DNA from: Aquabacterium sp.
GTDB lineage: Bacteria > Pseudomonadota > Gammaproteobacteria > Burkholderiales > Burkholderiaceae_C
DNA: 44,620 nucleotides
Assembly: GCF_014378415.1 (NCBI RefSeq)
Contig: NZ_JACMNS010000003.1
Location: forward strand, 1-44,620
Direction: 5' to 3'
Below the pieces are notes generated by a model. That model saw only the letters and a list, made by a program, of their open reading frames with translations, was not told where the DNA came from and searched no databases. Of the stretch, positions 1-7,300 are shown in pieces; the first letter of the stretch is position 1; every line of letters starts with the position of its first letter. Position numbers and translations under genes: made by a program.

Positions 1-279
1 CTGGCGGTCAAACAGCAGCCAGTCAATGCGGGCGCGCTTGACGACGTCGGAGCCATCAATCACGCGTTGCTTGCCGGTGCTCTGCGTGCCATCGGGGGTG
101 GCCAAGGACAGGTCGCCTTGCGCGTCCACGTTGTAGCCGCCGACCCAGATTCCGACCCGGTCGATCACCGGCATGCTGTTCTCAACCGCCATCGCAGGTG
201 CGGCGGCGGTGGCCAGTGTGAGCGCAGCCCACGATGAAGCGGTGCGCAGGTGGCGGGCGTTCAGCAAGCGGTGGGGCAT
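1..279 (-). CDS. Exported protein of unknown function, N-terminal part only
   Basis: Only the first 93 residues are inside the window; the gene continues beyond the left edge. It starts at an ATG (277-279 on the plus strand) preceded by a good AGGAG ribosome binding site. The product opens with a basic stretch, an Ala/Leu-rich segment and an A-M-A signal peptidase I-like site near residue 31, so it is probably exported. The mature part begins VENSMPVIDRVGIWVGGY, which resembles the first strand of small outer-membrane barrels, but too little is visible to name a family. It diverges from the MCE transport operon at 450; the 170 bp between them shows no feature I can defend. Confidence 0.6.
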   Translation of the reverse strand, partial: MPHRLLNARHLRTASSWAALTLATAAAPAMAVENSMPVIDRVGIWVGGYNVDAQGDLSLATPDGTQSTGKQRVIDGSDVVKRARIDWLLFDRQ

Positions 280-449
280 GAAGAATCTCCTGAGGGTTGA
301 TCCTTCAAACTTTAGAAGCGGAGGTGTCGCCCAGCCGTAGGCACTGTCTCCTTGCCCTGTAGGACATCTGCGCGACATCACGTCGGCCAAAGCCGACAGG
401 CACTGTTCTTGCCACCGCTGGGCCTCTGCCTCGTGTTAGAACGGCAAGC

Positions 450-1232
450 ATGACGATTCGTTGGCCTCGGACCGCACCGCTGCAAGGCACTTTTCGCGGC
501 ATCACTTTTTTGGGATCGGTGATCCTGGCGATCTCTCGGGGGATGCCCAACCATTGGCGTTTCCGGTCGCAGGACATGGCCCGGGTGCTGGCCGATTGCA
601 GTGCCCGTGCCTTGCTGATCGTGCTGGTGGTCAATGTGCTGGTGGGGGCCATCCTGGCCTTTGTGGGCGCCGTGCAGCTGGTCAAGTTTGGCGCAGGCAT
701 CTTCGTGGCCGATCTGGTGGCCATTGCCGTCTCGCGCGAGATGGCCGCCGTGATCACGGCCGTGGTGATGGCCGGGCGCACCGGGGCGGCCTTCGCAGCC
801 GAGCTGGCCACCATGCAGGCCAATGAAGAGGTTGACGCCCTGGAGGTGTTGGGCCTGAACGCCATGGACCACCTGGTGGTGCCGCGTGTTTTGGCCTTGC
901 TGCTCGTGATGCCCTTGCTGTATGTGTTTGGTTGCCTGGCCGGTTTGCTGGGGGGCTTCACGGTGGGGGCCAGCATGTTGAGCCTGGCGCCGGCCGCTTA
1001 CTTTGACCGCAGCCTGGACGCCCTGAGCTTTCAGCACCTGGGGCTGGGCTTCGCCAAGGCCATCGCTTTTGGCATCCTGGTGGCGATCGCGGGCTGCTAC
1101 CACGGCCTGCATGCCGATCGCAACGCGGCGGGCGTGGGCCAGGCCACCACGCGCGCCGTGGTCGCGGGCATCGTGGGCGTGATCGCGCTGGATGCCGTGT
1201 TCTCGGTCTGCGCCAACGCGCTGGGGATCTGA
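450..1232 (+). CDS. MlaE-family ABC transporter permease
   Basis: This 260-residue inner-membrane permease belongs to the MlaE/YrbE family, which couples an ATPase to an MCE protein to move phospholipids between the inner and outer membranes. Several hydrophobic segments are visible (about residues 48-75, 95-120, 145-175, 190-215, 232-258). The central EMAAVITAVVMAGRTGAAFAAE stretch is characteristic of the family, with an EVDALEVLG segment after it. The length matches the family norm. It is the first gene of a four-gene operon; the ATPase gene begins two bases after its stop. The start is the first ATG of the frame, with no strong ribosome binding site. No STAS domain is fused to the N-terminus. 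Mla-type transport is expected, but the substrate cannot be read from sequence. Confidence 0.9.
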   Translation: MTIRWPRTAPLQGTFRGITFLGSVILAISRGMPNHWRFRSQDMARVLADCSARALLIVLVVNVLVGAILAFVGAVQLVKFGAGIFVADLVAIAVSREMAAVITAVVMAGRTGAAFAAELATMQANEEVDALEVLGLNAMDHLVVPRVLALLLVMPLLYVFGCLAGLLGGFTVGASMLSLAPAAYFDRSLDALSFQHLGLGFAKAIAFGILVAIAGCYHGLHADRNAAGVGQATTRAVVAGIVGVIALDAVFSVCANALGI

Positions 1233-1234
1233 CC

Positions 1235-1978
1235 ATGGCCCTGCTCAGCGTTCAAGACCTGACCATGCGCTTTGGCGACAAACTGATTCAAGAGGACGTG
1301 TCTTTCGAGGTTGAGGCTGGCACCATCTTCGCCATCATGGGGGCCAGTGGTTGCGGCAAAAGCACCTTGCTCAAGCACCTGATCGGCCTGCTGGAGCCGG
1401 CCCACGGGCAGGTGCTGTACGACGGTGTGGACTACTGGAAAAGCAACGATGAAGAGCGCACCAAGCTGCGTTCTGGTTTTGGCGTGCTCTTTCAAAGTGC
1501 CGCCTTGTGGTCGTCCATGACGGTGCTGGAGAACGTGCTGATGCCCCTGGAGCAGCACACCGATCTGCCCGAAGCTGAACGCATCGAACGTGCCCGAGAA
1601 GCCCTGTCGTGGGTCGAGATGGCCGACTTCGCCGACTACAGCCCGGCCGACCTCAGTGGCGGCATGAAAAAACGCGCCGGCCTGGCCCGGGCCATTGCGG
1701 CGCAACCACGCTTGTTGTTCCTGGACGAGCCTTCCGCCGGCCTGGACCCGATCAGCTCCAAGCGCCTGGACGACCTCATCCTGGAGATCCGCGATCGAAC
1801 CGGCGCGGCCGTGCTGATGGTCTCGCACGAGTTGCCCAGCCTGTTCGCCATCGCCGACGACAGCATCTTTCTGGACGCCGACAGCAAGAAGCCCATCGCC
1901 CATGGCAAGCCCAGCGAGCTGCTGAACACTGCCACCCACCCAACCGTGCACGCGTTCCTGCACCGGGAGAAGTTATGA
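1235..1978 (+). CDS. MlaF-type ABC transporter ATP-binding protein
   Basis: This 247-residue cytoplasmic ATPase powers the MCE lipid transporter encoded around it. Walker A is GASGCGKST (residues 36-44), the signature is LSGGMKKR and Walker B is LLFLDEPSAGLDP, followed by an SHE switch region. The signature form with MKKR is typical of the MlaF/Ttg2A branch rather than of nutrient importers. It lies two bases after the permease gene, and its TGA overlaps the ATG of the MCE gene (ATGA at 1975-1978), so translation is likely coupled. All nucleotide-binding motifs are intact. Confidence 0.92.
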   Translation: MALLSVQDLTMRFGDKLIQEDVSFEVEAGTIFAIMGASGCGKSTLLKHLIGLLEPAHGQVLYDGVDYWKSNDEERTKLRSGFGVLFQSAALWSSMTVLENVLMPLEQHTDLPEAERIERAREALSWVEMADFADYSPADLSGGMKKRAGLARAIAAQPRLLFLDEPSAGLDPISSKRLDDLILEIRDRTGAAVLMVSHELPSLFAIADDSIFLDADSKKPIAHGKPSELLNTATHPTVHAFLHREKL

Positions 1979-2946
1979 AACGCAATGCCTTGCTCGTCGG
2001 CGGCTTCGTCGTCGCGGCCCTGATCCTGATCGTGGCGGGGCTTGTGACCCTGGGCGGTGCCGATCTGTTTGCCAAGCGGCAGAAGGCGATCGTTTATTTT
2101 CAAGGCAGTGTGCGGGGGCTGTACGTCGGGGCGCCGGTGAGCTTTCGGGGCGTGAAGATCGGCGAGGTGTTGAGCATCGGCATCGAGGTCGACCCCAAGT
2201 CCCTGGTCACGCGCATTCCCGTCGGGCTGACCCTGGGCAGCGACACCTTGAAAATGGGCGACGAAAAAAGTGGCAGCTTTCGCAACCTGCCTGAGCTGGT
2301 GCAGCGCGGCTTGCGCGCCAAGCTCATCATCCAGAGCGTGGTGACCGGCCAGACCAGCATCGACCTGGACTTCAAGCCCAACACCCCCTTGGTGTTGCTG
2401 GGCGGTGGCTCCAGCGCCCTGCCCGAGATCCCGGCCATGCGCGATAAGCTGGATGCGCTGCTGGACCAGGTGGCCGAGTTGCCCTTGGCCGACCTGGTCC
2501 AAGACGTGCGCAAGACCATCAACCAGCTGGACCAGACCTTGAAGGTCACCCAACAAGCGGTGGCCTTGTCGGGCAAGGAGATCGGTGCTGCGGCGGCGCA
2601 AGCCAAGCAGACCCTGGTGGTGGGGGCCAAGGCCTTGCAGGATGTGCAAGCCCAGGCGCAAGCCACATTGGCATCGGTGGCGCAGTTGTCGGAGTCCTCT
2701 CGCCAGGTGGTGCTGCAAACCCAGCCCGAGATTCAGCAAACTTTGCAGGCCGCCCGCGATGCGGCACAGGCTGCGCAGCAGGCCATGGGCAATTTTGCCG
2801 AACTCAGCGCCGTGGGATCGCCTTTACGGTCGGATGCCGAGCTGGCGGTGCGTGACTTGTCGCTGGCCGCGCGCAGCCTGCGCTCTTTTGCCGACCAGCT
2901 GGAGCGCCAGCCCAACACCATTTTGTTTGGGAAGAAAGCACCATGA
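1975..2946 (+). CDS. MlaD/PqiB-like MCE domain protein
   Basis: This 323-residue protein is the substrate-binding MCE component, anchored in the inner membrane and facing the periplasm. Residues 4-26 form one transmembrane helix. The single MCE domain spans about residues 38-115, with the conserved GSVRGLYVGAPVSFRGVKIGEV block. From about residue 155 to 300 the chain is rich in Ala, Gln and Leu and looks like a long helical coiled coil. It ends with LERQPNTILFGK, a tail common in MCE proteins that pair with PqiC-type lipoproteins. The start overlaps the ATPase stop by four bases, and its own TGA overlaps the next ATG (ATGA at 2943-2946). MlaC and MlaB homologues are absent from the operon. 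Confidence 0.9.
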   Translation: MKRNALLVGGFVVAALILIVAGLVTLGGADLFAKRQKAIVYFQGSVRGLYVGAPVSFRGVKIGEVLSIGIEVDPKSLVTRIPVGLTLGSDTLKMGDEKSGSFRNLPELVQRGLRAKLIIQSVVTGQTSIDLDFKPNTPLVLLGGGSSALPEIPAMRDKLDALLDQVAELPLADLVQDVRKTINQLDQTLKVTQQAVALSGKEIGAAAAQAKQTLVVGAKALQDVQAQAQATLASVAQLSESSRQVVLQTQPEIQQTLQAARDAAQAAQQAMGNFAELSAVGSPLRSDAELAVRDLSLAARSLRSFADQLERQPNTILFGKKAP

Positions 2947-3566
2947 TCACTTTGCGCCGCCTTGTCGTCTCCCGCGGTGTGGCCCTGTTGGCGCTGGGCC
3001 TGCTGAGTGCTTGCAGCACGGCCCCCGTGCCGACCTTGTTGTCGCTGCCCTTGCCACCCCCGGCTCAGCCAGCCGTGCCCGCTGTGGCAGCACCGGCCGT
3101 TTTGGCGGCCTCCGCCCTCAGGTTCATCACCCTGCGCCGCGTCAACATCCCCGAATACCTGCTAACCAATGCCGTGCGCTACCGCAATGCCGACAGCACA
3201 CTGGCCGAATGGCCGAACACCGCCTGGGCCGAGCGCCTGGAGGTGGGGCTGACCAACCAACTGGCCCTGCTTTTGCGGCAAGCTTTGCCGAGTTGGACCG
3301 TGTGTGACTCGCATTGCCCGTCCATGCCCACTGGGCAGGTGTTGATCGTCAACATGGCCCCGTTGGACTATGTGCGCAGCGCTGGGCAATTGCGCGCGGA
3401 TGTGAGTTGGCGCATCACCGGCCCGGGCAGCACGCCTACCCCGGTTTTCTCTGGCAGCAGCGCCTCCAGCACGGGGGTCTCGCCAGACACCCCGGTGGGC
3501 CAAGCCGCGGCCATCAGTACCTTGTTGAACCAGGTGGCGCAAGACGTCGCCCGCGCGGTGCGCTGA
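2943..3566 (+). CDS. PqiC-like ABC-type transport auxiliary lipoprotein
   Basis: This 207-residue protein carries a lipoprotein signal: hydrophobic residues 8-21 and an LSAC lipobox with Cys24. The mature part starts with a Pro/Ala-rich linker and continues into a domain with features of the ABC-type transport auxiliary lipoprotein family (LRFITLRRVNIPEYL near residues 60-74, then AEWPNTAWAERLEVGLTN). Proteins of this family anchor MCE tunnels at the outer membrane, as PqiC does for PqiB. It is the fourth and last gene of the operon and overlaps the MCE gene by four bases. The family call rests on context, lipobox and overall pattern. Confidence 0.82.
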   Translation: MITLRRLVVSRGVALLALGLLSACSTAPVPTLLSLPLPPPAQPAVPAVAAPAVLAASALRFITLRRVNIPEYLLTNAVRYRNADSTLAEWPNTAWAERLEVGLTNQLALLLRQALPSWTVCDSHCPSMPTGQVLIVNMAPLDYVRSAGQLRADVSWRITGPGSTPTPVFSGSSASSTGVSPDTPVGQAAAISTLLNQVAQDVARAVR

Positions 3567-3644
3567 CATTTATTTCACGGCACGGCCCCGGCGGGCACCC
3601 TGTTTGCTAATAACACAACGTTACCCACTAAAAGGAGAAGTGCC

Positions 3645-3872
3645 ATGAACCACATTCGACAGACATCCGTCCGCTTGGCGTTGACCGCTACCACCGCGTT
3701 GGCCTTGGCCGGTCTGGGCGCGTGCAGTGACATGTCCGCCCGTGACCGCAACACCGCCGTTGGCGCGGGTGTGGGCGCAGCCGCAGGTGCCGTGCTGACC
3801 GGCGGCAGCGCTGGTGGAACCATCGGTGGCGCAGCCGTCGGTGGCATCATCGGCAATCAAATCAAGAAATAA
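3645..3872 (+). CDS. Glycine-zipper 2TM lipoprotein, OsmB-like
   Basis: This 75-residue protein has a signal peptide ending in a lipobox (LGAC, Cys27), so it is probably a lipoprotein. The mature part is a short polar stretch followed by a glycine-zipper region from residue 40 with repeated G-x3-G spacing (GAGVGAAAGAVLTGG, then GGTIGGAAVGGIIG), as in OsmB and SlyB-type proteins of the envelope stress response. A strong ribosome binding site, AAGGAG, lies seven bases before the ATG. It opens a group of small genes with DUF3309 and the hemerythrin-like remnant, 79 bp after the MCE operon, and probably has its own promoter. Confidence 0.85.
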   Translation: MNHIRQTSVRLALTATTALALAGLGACSDMSARDRNTAVGAGVGAAAGAVLTGGSAGGTIGGAAVGGIIGNQIKK

Positions 3873-3883
3873 GGAGAGCCATC

Positions 3884-4042
3884 ATGGGCTTGGGAACCAT
3901 CCTTCTGATCGTTGTTGTGTTGATGCTCATTGGCGCTGTGCCCACCTGGGGTCACAGTCGAAGCTGGGGTTACGGCCCCAGTGGCGGCCTGGGTTTGATC
4001 CTGGTCGTGCTGATCGTGTTGATGTTGATGGGCCGACTTTGA
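3884..4042 (+). CDS. DUF3309 family small membrane protein
   Basis: A 52-residue membrane peptide with two hydrophobic segments (about residues 4-18 and 34-50) joined by the conserved PTWGHSRSWGYGPSGG loop, which is diagnostic of DUF3309. Family members are about 50 residues long, so this one is complete. Its function is unknown; such genes often sit with stress-induced envelope genes, as here. A ribosome binding site (AAGGAG at 3871-3876) precedes the ATG by seven bases and shares an A with the stop codon of the previous gene, so the two are very likely cotranscribed. Confidence 0.88.
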   Translation: MGLGTILLIVVVLMLIGAVPTWGHSRSWGYGPSGGLGLILVVLIVLMLMGRL

Positions 4043-4085
4043 CCTTCGCTGCCTGACTTTTTTCCATCAACCCGAGGAAACAAAC

Positions 4086-4343
4086 ATGCCAACCACCGCC
4101 AAACAACCCGCTGTCAAAACCAAGGCCAAAACCACCCCCGATGCCGTGCAACTGCTCACTGCCGACCACAAGGAAGTCAGGAAGCTGTTCAAGGGCTACG
4201 AGAAGTTTGTCAAGGCTGAAGACGTGCTGAAAGAAGCGGTGGTGGAGCATGCCAGCGCCAAGGACCTGCACCAATTGGGCGATGTCACGGCCAGCCGCAA
4301 GGAAGAATTGATGTCGGAACTTGGTGCCGAAGCGGCCGCGTGA
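4086..4343 (+). CDS. Hemerythrin-like HHE protein with two internal deletions
   Basis: An 85-residue product that reads like a bacterial hemerythrin HHE-domain protein with the middle missing twice. Residues 19-46 match the first helix (DAVQLLTADHKEVRKLFKGYEK). Residues 47-62 match the third-helix region (VEHASAKDL). Residues 67-80 match the C-terminal tail (ASRKEELMSELG). Full-length relatives have about 80-100 more residues, including the HxxxE and HHxxxE iron-ligand motifs, which are absent here; only His28 and His55 remain. The reading frame is preserved across both joins. It is therefore either a decaying gene or a reduced protein that no longer binds a diiron site. A GAGGAAA ribosome binding site precedes the ATG. 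Confidence 0.65.
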   Translation: MPTTAKQPAVKTKAKTTPDAVQLLTADHKEVRKLFKGYEKFVKAEDVLKEAVVEHASAKDLHQLGDVTASRKEELMSELGAEAAA

Positions 4344-4354
4344 TCCAATCGCGC

Positions 4355-5440
4355 ATGCCTACCCCACACCGCCCCTTTCGTTCCACCCTGTTGGCCCTGG
4401 GCGTGGGGCTCGCTGCCCCCGCTTTCGCCCAGGCGCCCCTTGACCTGAAGGAGTGCCTGGGCTTGCCAGAAGCCAGTGCGCGCTTGGCCTGCTACGACAG
4501 GCTGGCCGGGCGCGAGGCCATGGTGACGCTGCCTGCCTCGCCCGTCGTGGTGCCGGGAACTGCAGCCGCTGTGCCTGTCAGCCAGGCGGCGACGCCGGCC
4601 ACCCTACAACAGTCCGAGAGCAGCTTCATGTCTCGCTACTGGGAGTTGGACCAGGCCGACAAGCGCGGCACCTTCAACTACACCAGCTACCGCCCCAATT
4701 TTTTCATGCCTTTGCATGAGATGAAATCGGTTAACCGCCGACCCAGCACCCCGACCCGGGGCACCGCCAGCACCTTGCCCCGCTACCAGAATGGCGAGGC
4801 CAAGATCCAGGTGTCGATGCGCAGCAAGGTGTGGGAAAACGCCGTGTTGCCCGGCGCCGATCTGTGGGTGGCCTACACCCAGCAGTCGATGTGGCAACTG
4901 TGGAACCACGAGCAGTCTGCGCCGTTTCGCAGCACCGATTACCAGCCGGAGGTCATCTACGTGGTGCCCACTCCCGCGTCCTGGCAGAAGCTGCCGCTGG
5001 GCTGGTCCTGGCGCATGTCGCAGGCTGGCATCGTGCACCAGTCCAATGGCCAACCCGACCCCTTGTCGCGCAGCTGGAACCGCGTCTATGCACAGGTGGG
5101 CCTGGAGCGTCGTGACGTCATGTTCAACCTGCGGCTGGAGCAGCGCCTGAAGACCGACAGCGTCGTGGGCGACGACAACCCGGACGTCCAGGACTACCTG
5201 GGCCGAGCCGAGGCGCAGCTGATGTGGACTCCGGGGCGTTCGACCGCAGTGCTGGCCTGGCGGCCATCCTTGTCGGGCAAGGGTTCGGTGCAGCTGGACT
5301 GGTCCTATCCCGTGTTCAACGACCGGCCTGATGGCCTGCGTTGGTACGCGCAAGTTTTCCAGGGCTATGGCGAAACTTTGCTGGATTACAACTTCAAACA
5401 GACCAGCTTGAGTCTGGGGTTGACGATCTTCAAATTCTGA
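4355..5440 (+). CDS. pldA: Outer membrane phospholipase A (OMPLA)
   Basis: A 361-residue outer-membrane beta-barrel phospholipase A1/A2. It hydrolyses phospholipids that appear in the outer leaflet. The catalytic set is His228, Ser230 and Asn242 in IVHQSNGQPDPLSRSWNRVY, with the same spacing as His142, Ser144 and Asn156 of the E. coli enzyme. An N-terminal signal peptide (PTPHRPFRSTLLALGVG...AFAQ) precedes an LKECL...ARLACYDRLAG segment often seen in betaproteobacterial members, and the chain ends with an aromatic residue (IFKF) as barrels do. I chose the ATG at 4355, which gives a clean signal peptide; a GTG at 4340 overlapping the previous stop would add five residues. Neither start has a clear ribosome binding site. 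Confidence 0.92.
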   Translation: MPTPHRPFRSTLLALGVGLAAPAFAQAPLDLKECLGLPEASARLACYDRLAGREAMVTLPASPVVVPGTAAAVPVSQAATPATLQQSESSFMSRYWELDQADKRGTFNYTSYRPNFFMPLHEMKSVNRRPSTPTRGTASTLPRYQNGEAKIQVSMRSKVWENAVLPGADLWVAYTQQSMWQLWNHEQSAPFRSTDYQPEVIYVVPTPASWQKLPLGWSWRMSQAGIVHQSNGQPDPLSRSWNRVYAQVGLERRDVMFNLRLEQRLKTDSVVGDDNPDVQDYLGRAEAQLMWTPGRSTAVLAWRPSLSGKGSVQLDWSYPVFNDRPDGLRWYAQVFQGYGETLLDYNFKQTSLSLGLTIFKF

Positions 5441-5487
5441 GCAGACGTGTTAGCGTTGGGCCTTAACCTCTTCAAGGGATCGATTGG

Positions 5488-5955
5488 ATGAGCACTCCCC
5501 ACAGCCTGAAGAAAAACTCCGGTCAAGGCGCGGCCCCCAAAACAGGGGATGCCGCCTCCTTGCACCTGGTGGCCCCCATCCACATGCGCACCTCCACAGC
5601 CAGTTGCTGGAAGTGCCATGCCCTGACCCAGGTGCACGCCGTGGTCGCGGCCGACGTGGTCGACCTGGGTGAATCAGGCGAGAGCCGCACTTATGTGTAC
5701 GGCATCGCCAACCCACCCACCGAGCTGACCGATGCGCTCTTGCTGCTGGCGCCCAACCTGCGCGTGGATTTGCCCGGTGATGATGGGGTCAGCCGTTTGA
5801 CCAACCATTGTCCGCATTGCGGCGCGCTGCAGTCGGATGTGTATTTGTTCTCCGAGCCGGGCGGGCCTTTCTTTGGCCGCCCGCCCGAGGGGCATCTGGG
5901 TGCGGTCATCCTGGAGCATGACGTTCAGGTCGATGACGCGTCTTATTCGACCTGA
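5488..5955 (+). CDS. Hypothetical protein with split zinc-ribbon cysteines
   Basis: I do not recognise this 155-residue protein. It has two Cys-x2-Cys pairs, Cys40/Cys43 (SCWKC) and Cys108/Cys111 (HCPHC), spaced as in a zinc ribbon with a long insert, so zinc binding is likely. The insert holds a strand-rich stretch (RTYVYGIANPP...LLLLAPNLRVD). The C-terminus is acidic. There is no signal peptide and no membrane segment, so it should be cytoplasmic. It follows pldA by 47 bp on the same strand and may be cotranscribed. Composition matches the neighbours. Confidence 0.75.
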   Translation: MSTPHSLKKNSGQGAAPKTGDAASLHLVAPIHMRTSTASCWKCHALTQVHAVVAADVVDLGESGESRTYVYGIANPPTELTDALLLLAPNLRVDLPGDDGVSRLTNHCPHCGALQSDVYLFSEPGGPFFGRPPEGHLGAVILEHDVQVDDASYST

Positions 5956-5966
5956 TGCGGTAATCA

Positions 5967-6076
5967 GGCCGGAAAATTAACCGGCCAATGGTTTGGTTTC
6001 TGAGAGTCATTGAGGTGGTCTATGTCATTGTTTTTGTTGCATTTAAATGCAACAATGATCCGGAAAAATAACCGGC
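5967..6076. promoter_or_regulatory. Paired CCGG-N8-CCGG boxes around a 22-bp palindrome upstream of fic
   Basis: Two near-identical boxes of form CCGG-(A/T)8-CCGG lie at 5969-5984 (inner bases AAAATTAA) and 6060-6075 (inner bases AAAAATAA), 91 bp apart. Between them is a perfect 22-bp palindrome at 6034-6055 whose half-site is TTGTTGCATTT. The first box extends to a GGCC-flanked inverted repeat (5967-5986). The second box ends seven bases before the fic ATG, where a ribosome binding site would normally be. The pattern looks like an operator array for a dimeric repressor, possibly the winged-helix part of the Fic protein itself, but that assignment is inference. Confidence 0.55.
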
Positions 6077-6082
6077 AAAACA

Positions 6083-7291
6083 ATGTCAGCAGGATCCAGC
6101 ATACTCACCGAGTACAGCCAACCCCACCAGTTTGAGCCGCTCATGCCTGGTCGGGGCCTGGATCGGCTCGCGGTTCTGGCGCGCCCGGTGATTGAGGCCG
6201 CGCACCGGCTTCAGGGTTCTGCCAACGAGTCCACGCGGCGCCAGTTGTGCGAGCTGGTGCGTACCATGAACTCGTACTACTCGAATCGCATCGAGGGGCA
6301 AAGCACCCACCCCATCCACATCGACAAGGCACTTCGCGCGAACTTCTCAGGCAACGCGGATGTGGCCAAGCGCCAGCGCATCGCGTTGGCGCACATTGAG
6401 GCCGAGCGCGCGATGGAGGGCGTGGGCGCCACCGAGGCCCAGCTGTTGGGCAGCCAGTACCTGGTGCTGGCCCACGCGAACCTGTACGGCCGACTCAGCG
6501 AAGACGACCGCCGCACCGACGAGGGCCGCTTGGTCGAGCCGGGCCGCTTGCGCACAGAAGATGTGGCTGTGGGCCGCCATCAGCCGCCAGCCTGGGTCTC
6601 GGTGCCGAGCTTTCTGGCGCGCGTCGACGAGGTTTATGCCACCCACTGGGGCTTGGACAAGCTGCTGGTGGCCATGGCTTGCCAGCACCACCGAATGGCT
6701 TGGGTGCACCCCTTTTTGGATGGCAATGGCCGCGCTGGGCGAGTGCAGTTGCATGCTGCAATGCGCAGCCTCACAGGCGGGCTGTGGTCCGTCAACCGGG
6801 GGCTCGCTCGGCGACGAGATGAATACTATTGGCGGCTTTCCGAGGCCGGTGCAGTCAGGCAAGGCGACCTGGATGGCCGGGGCAATCTCAGCGAAAGAAC
6901 GCTGTTGAACTGGTGCGAGTTCTTCATCGACATCTGCAGCGATCAGGTTGCGTTCATGACCAGGATGTTGGACCTTGGGCGGCTGCAAGACAGGATCACG
7001 GCACTGATCACCATTCGAAGCCATGAAGGTGCTTCCGACTACAGGCCGCAGGCCATCCTTCCCCTGCTCCATGTTTTGGCGGCGGGGCCGGTGGCCCGAG
7101 GCGGGTTCATCCAGATGACCGGGCTGGCCGAGCGCACGGGGCGCAAAGTGCTTTCGCAATTGATTGCCGATGGCCTGTTGATCAGTGATGGACACCGGGC
7201 AGAAGTGCGGATCGGCTTTCCGCTGAATGCTTTGGATGTGCTGTTTCCCAACCTTTATCCCGAGGCGGCCACCGCGGTGACGGATGAGTGA
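6083..7291 (+). CDS. Fic family protein with N-terminal inhibitory helix and C-terminal winged helix
   Basis: A 402-residue Fic protein, expected to transfer AMP (or another nucleotide moiety) from a nucleotide to a protein hydroxyl group. The catalytic motif HPFLDGNGRAGR is at residues 209-220 and is intact. The inhibitory motif SNRIEG (S/T-x3-E-G/N) is at residues 67-72, ahead of the core, which makes it a self-inhibited class II Fic protein. The substrate-clamping flap is probably PPAWVSVP (168-175). Residues from about 320 look like a winged helix (GFIQMTGLAERTGRKVLSQLIADGLL), so DNA binding is likely. It is monocistronic, has no nearby antitoxin gene, and has no ribosome binding site before the ATG. 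Symmetric sites lie immediately upstream. Confidence 0.9.
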   Translation: MSAGSSILTEYSQPHQFEPLMPGRGLDRLAVLARPVIEAAHRLQGSANESTRRQLCELVRTMNSYYSNRIEGQSTHPIHIDKALRANFSGNADVAKRQRIALAHIEAERAMEGVGATEAQLLGSQYLVLAHANLYGRLSEDDRRTDEGRLVEPGRLRTEDVAVGRHQPPAWVSVPSFLARVDEVYATHWGLDKLLVAMACQHHRMAWVHPFLDGNGRAGRVQLHAAMRSLTGGLWSVNRGLARRRDEYYWRLSEAGAVRQGDLDGRGNLSERTLLNWCEFFIDICSDQVAFMTRMLDLGRLQDRITALITIRSHEGASDYRPQAILPLLHVLAAGPVARGGFIQMTGLAERTGRKVLSQLIADGLLISDGHRAEVRIGFPLNALDVLFPNLYPEAATAVTDE

Positions 7292-7300
7292 TGCGGCTGC

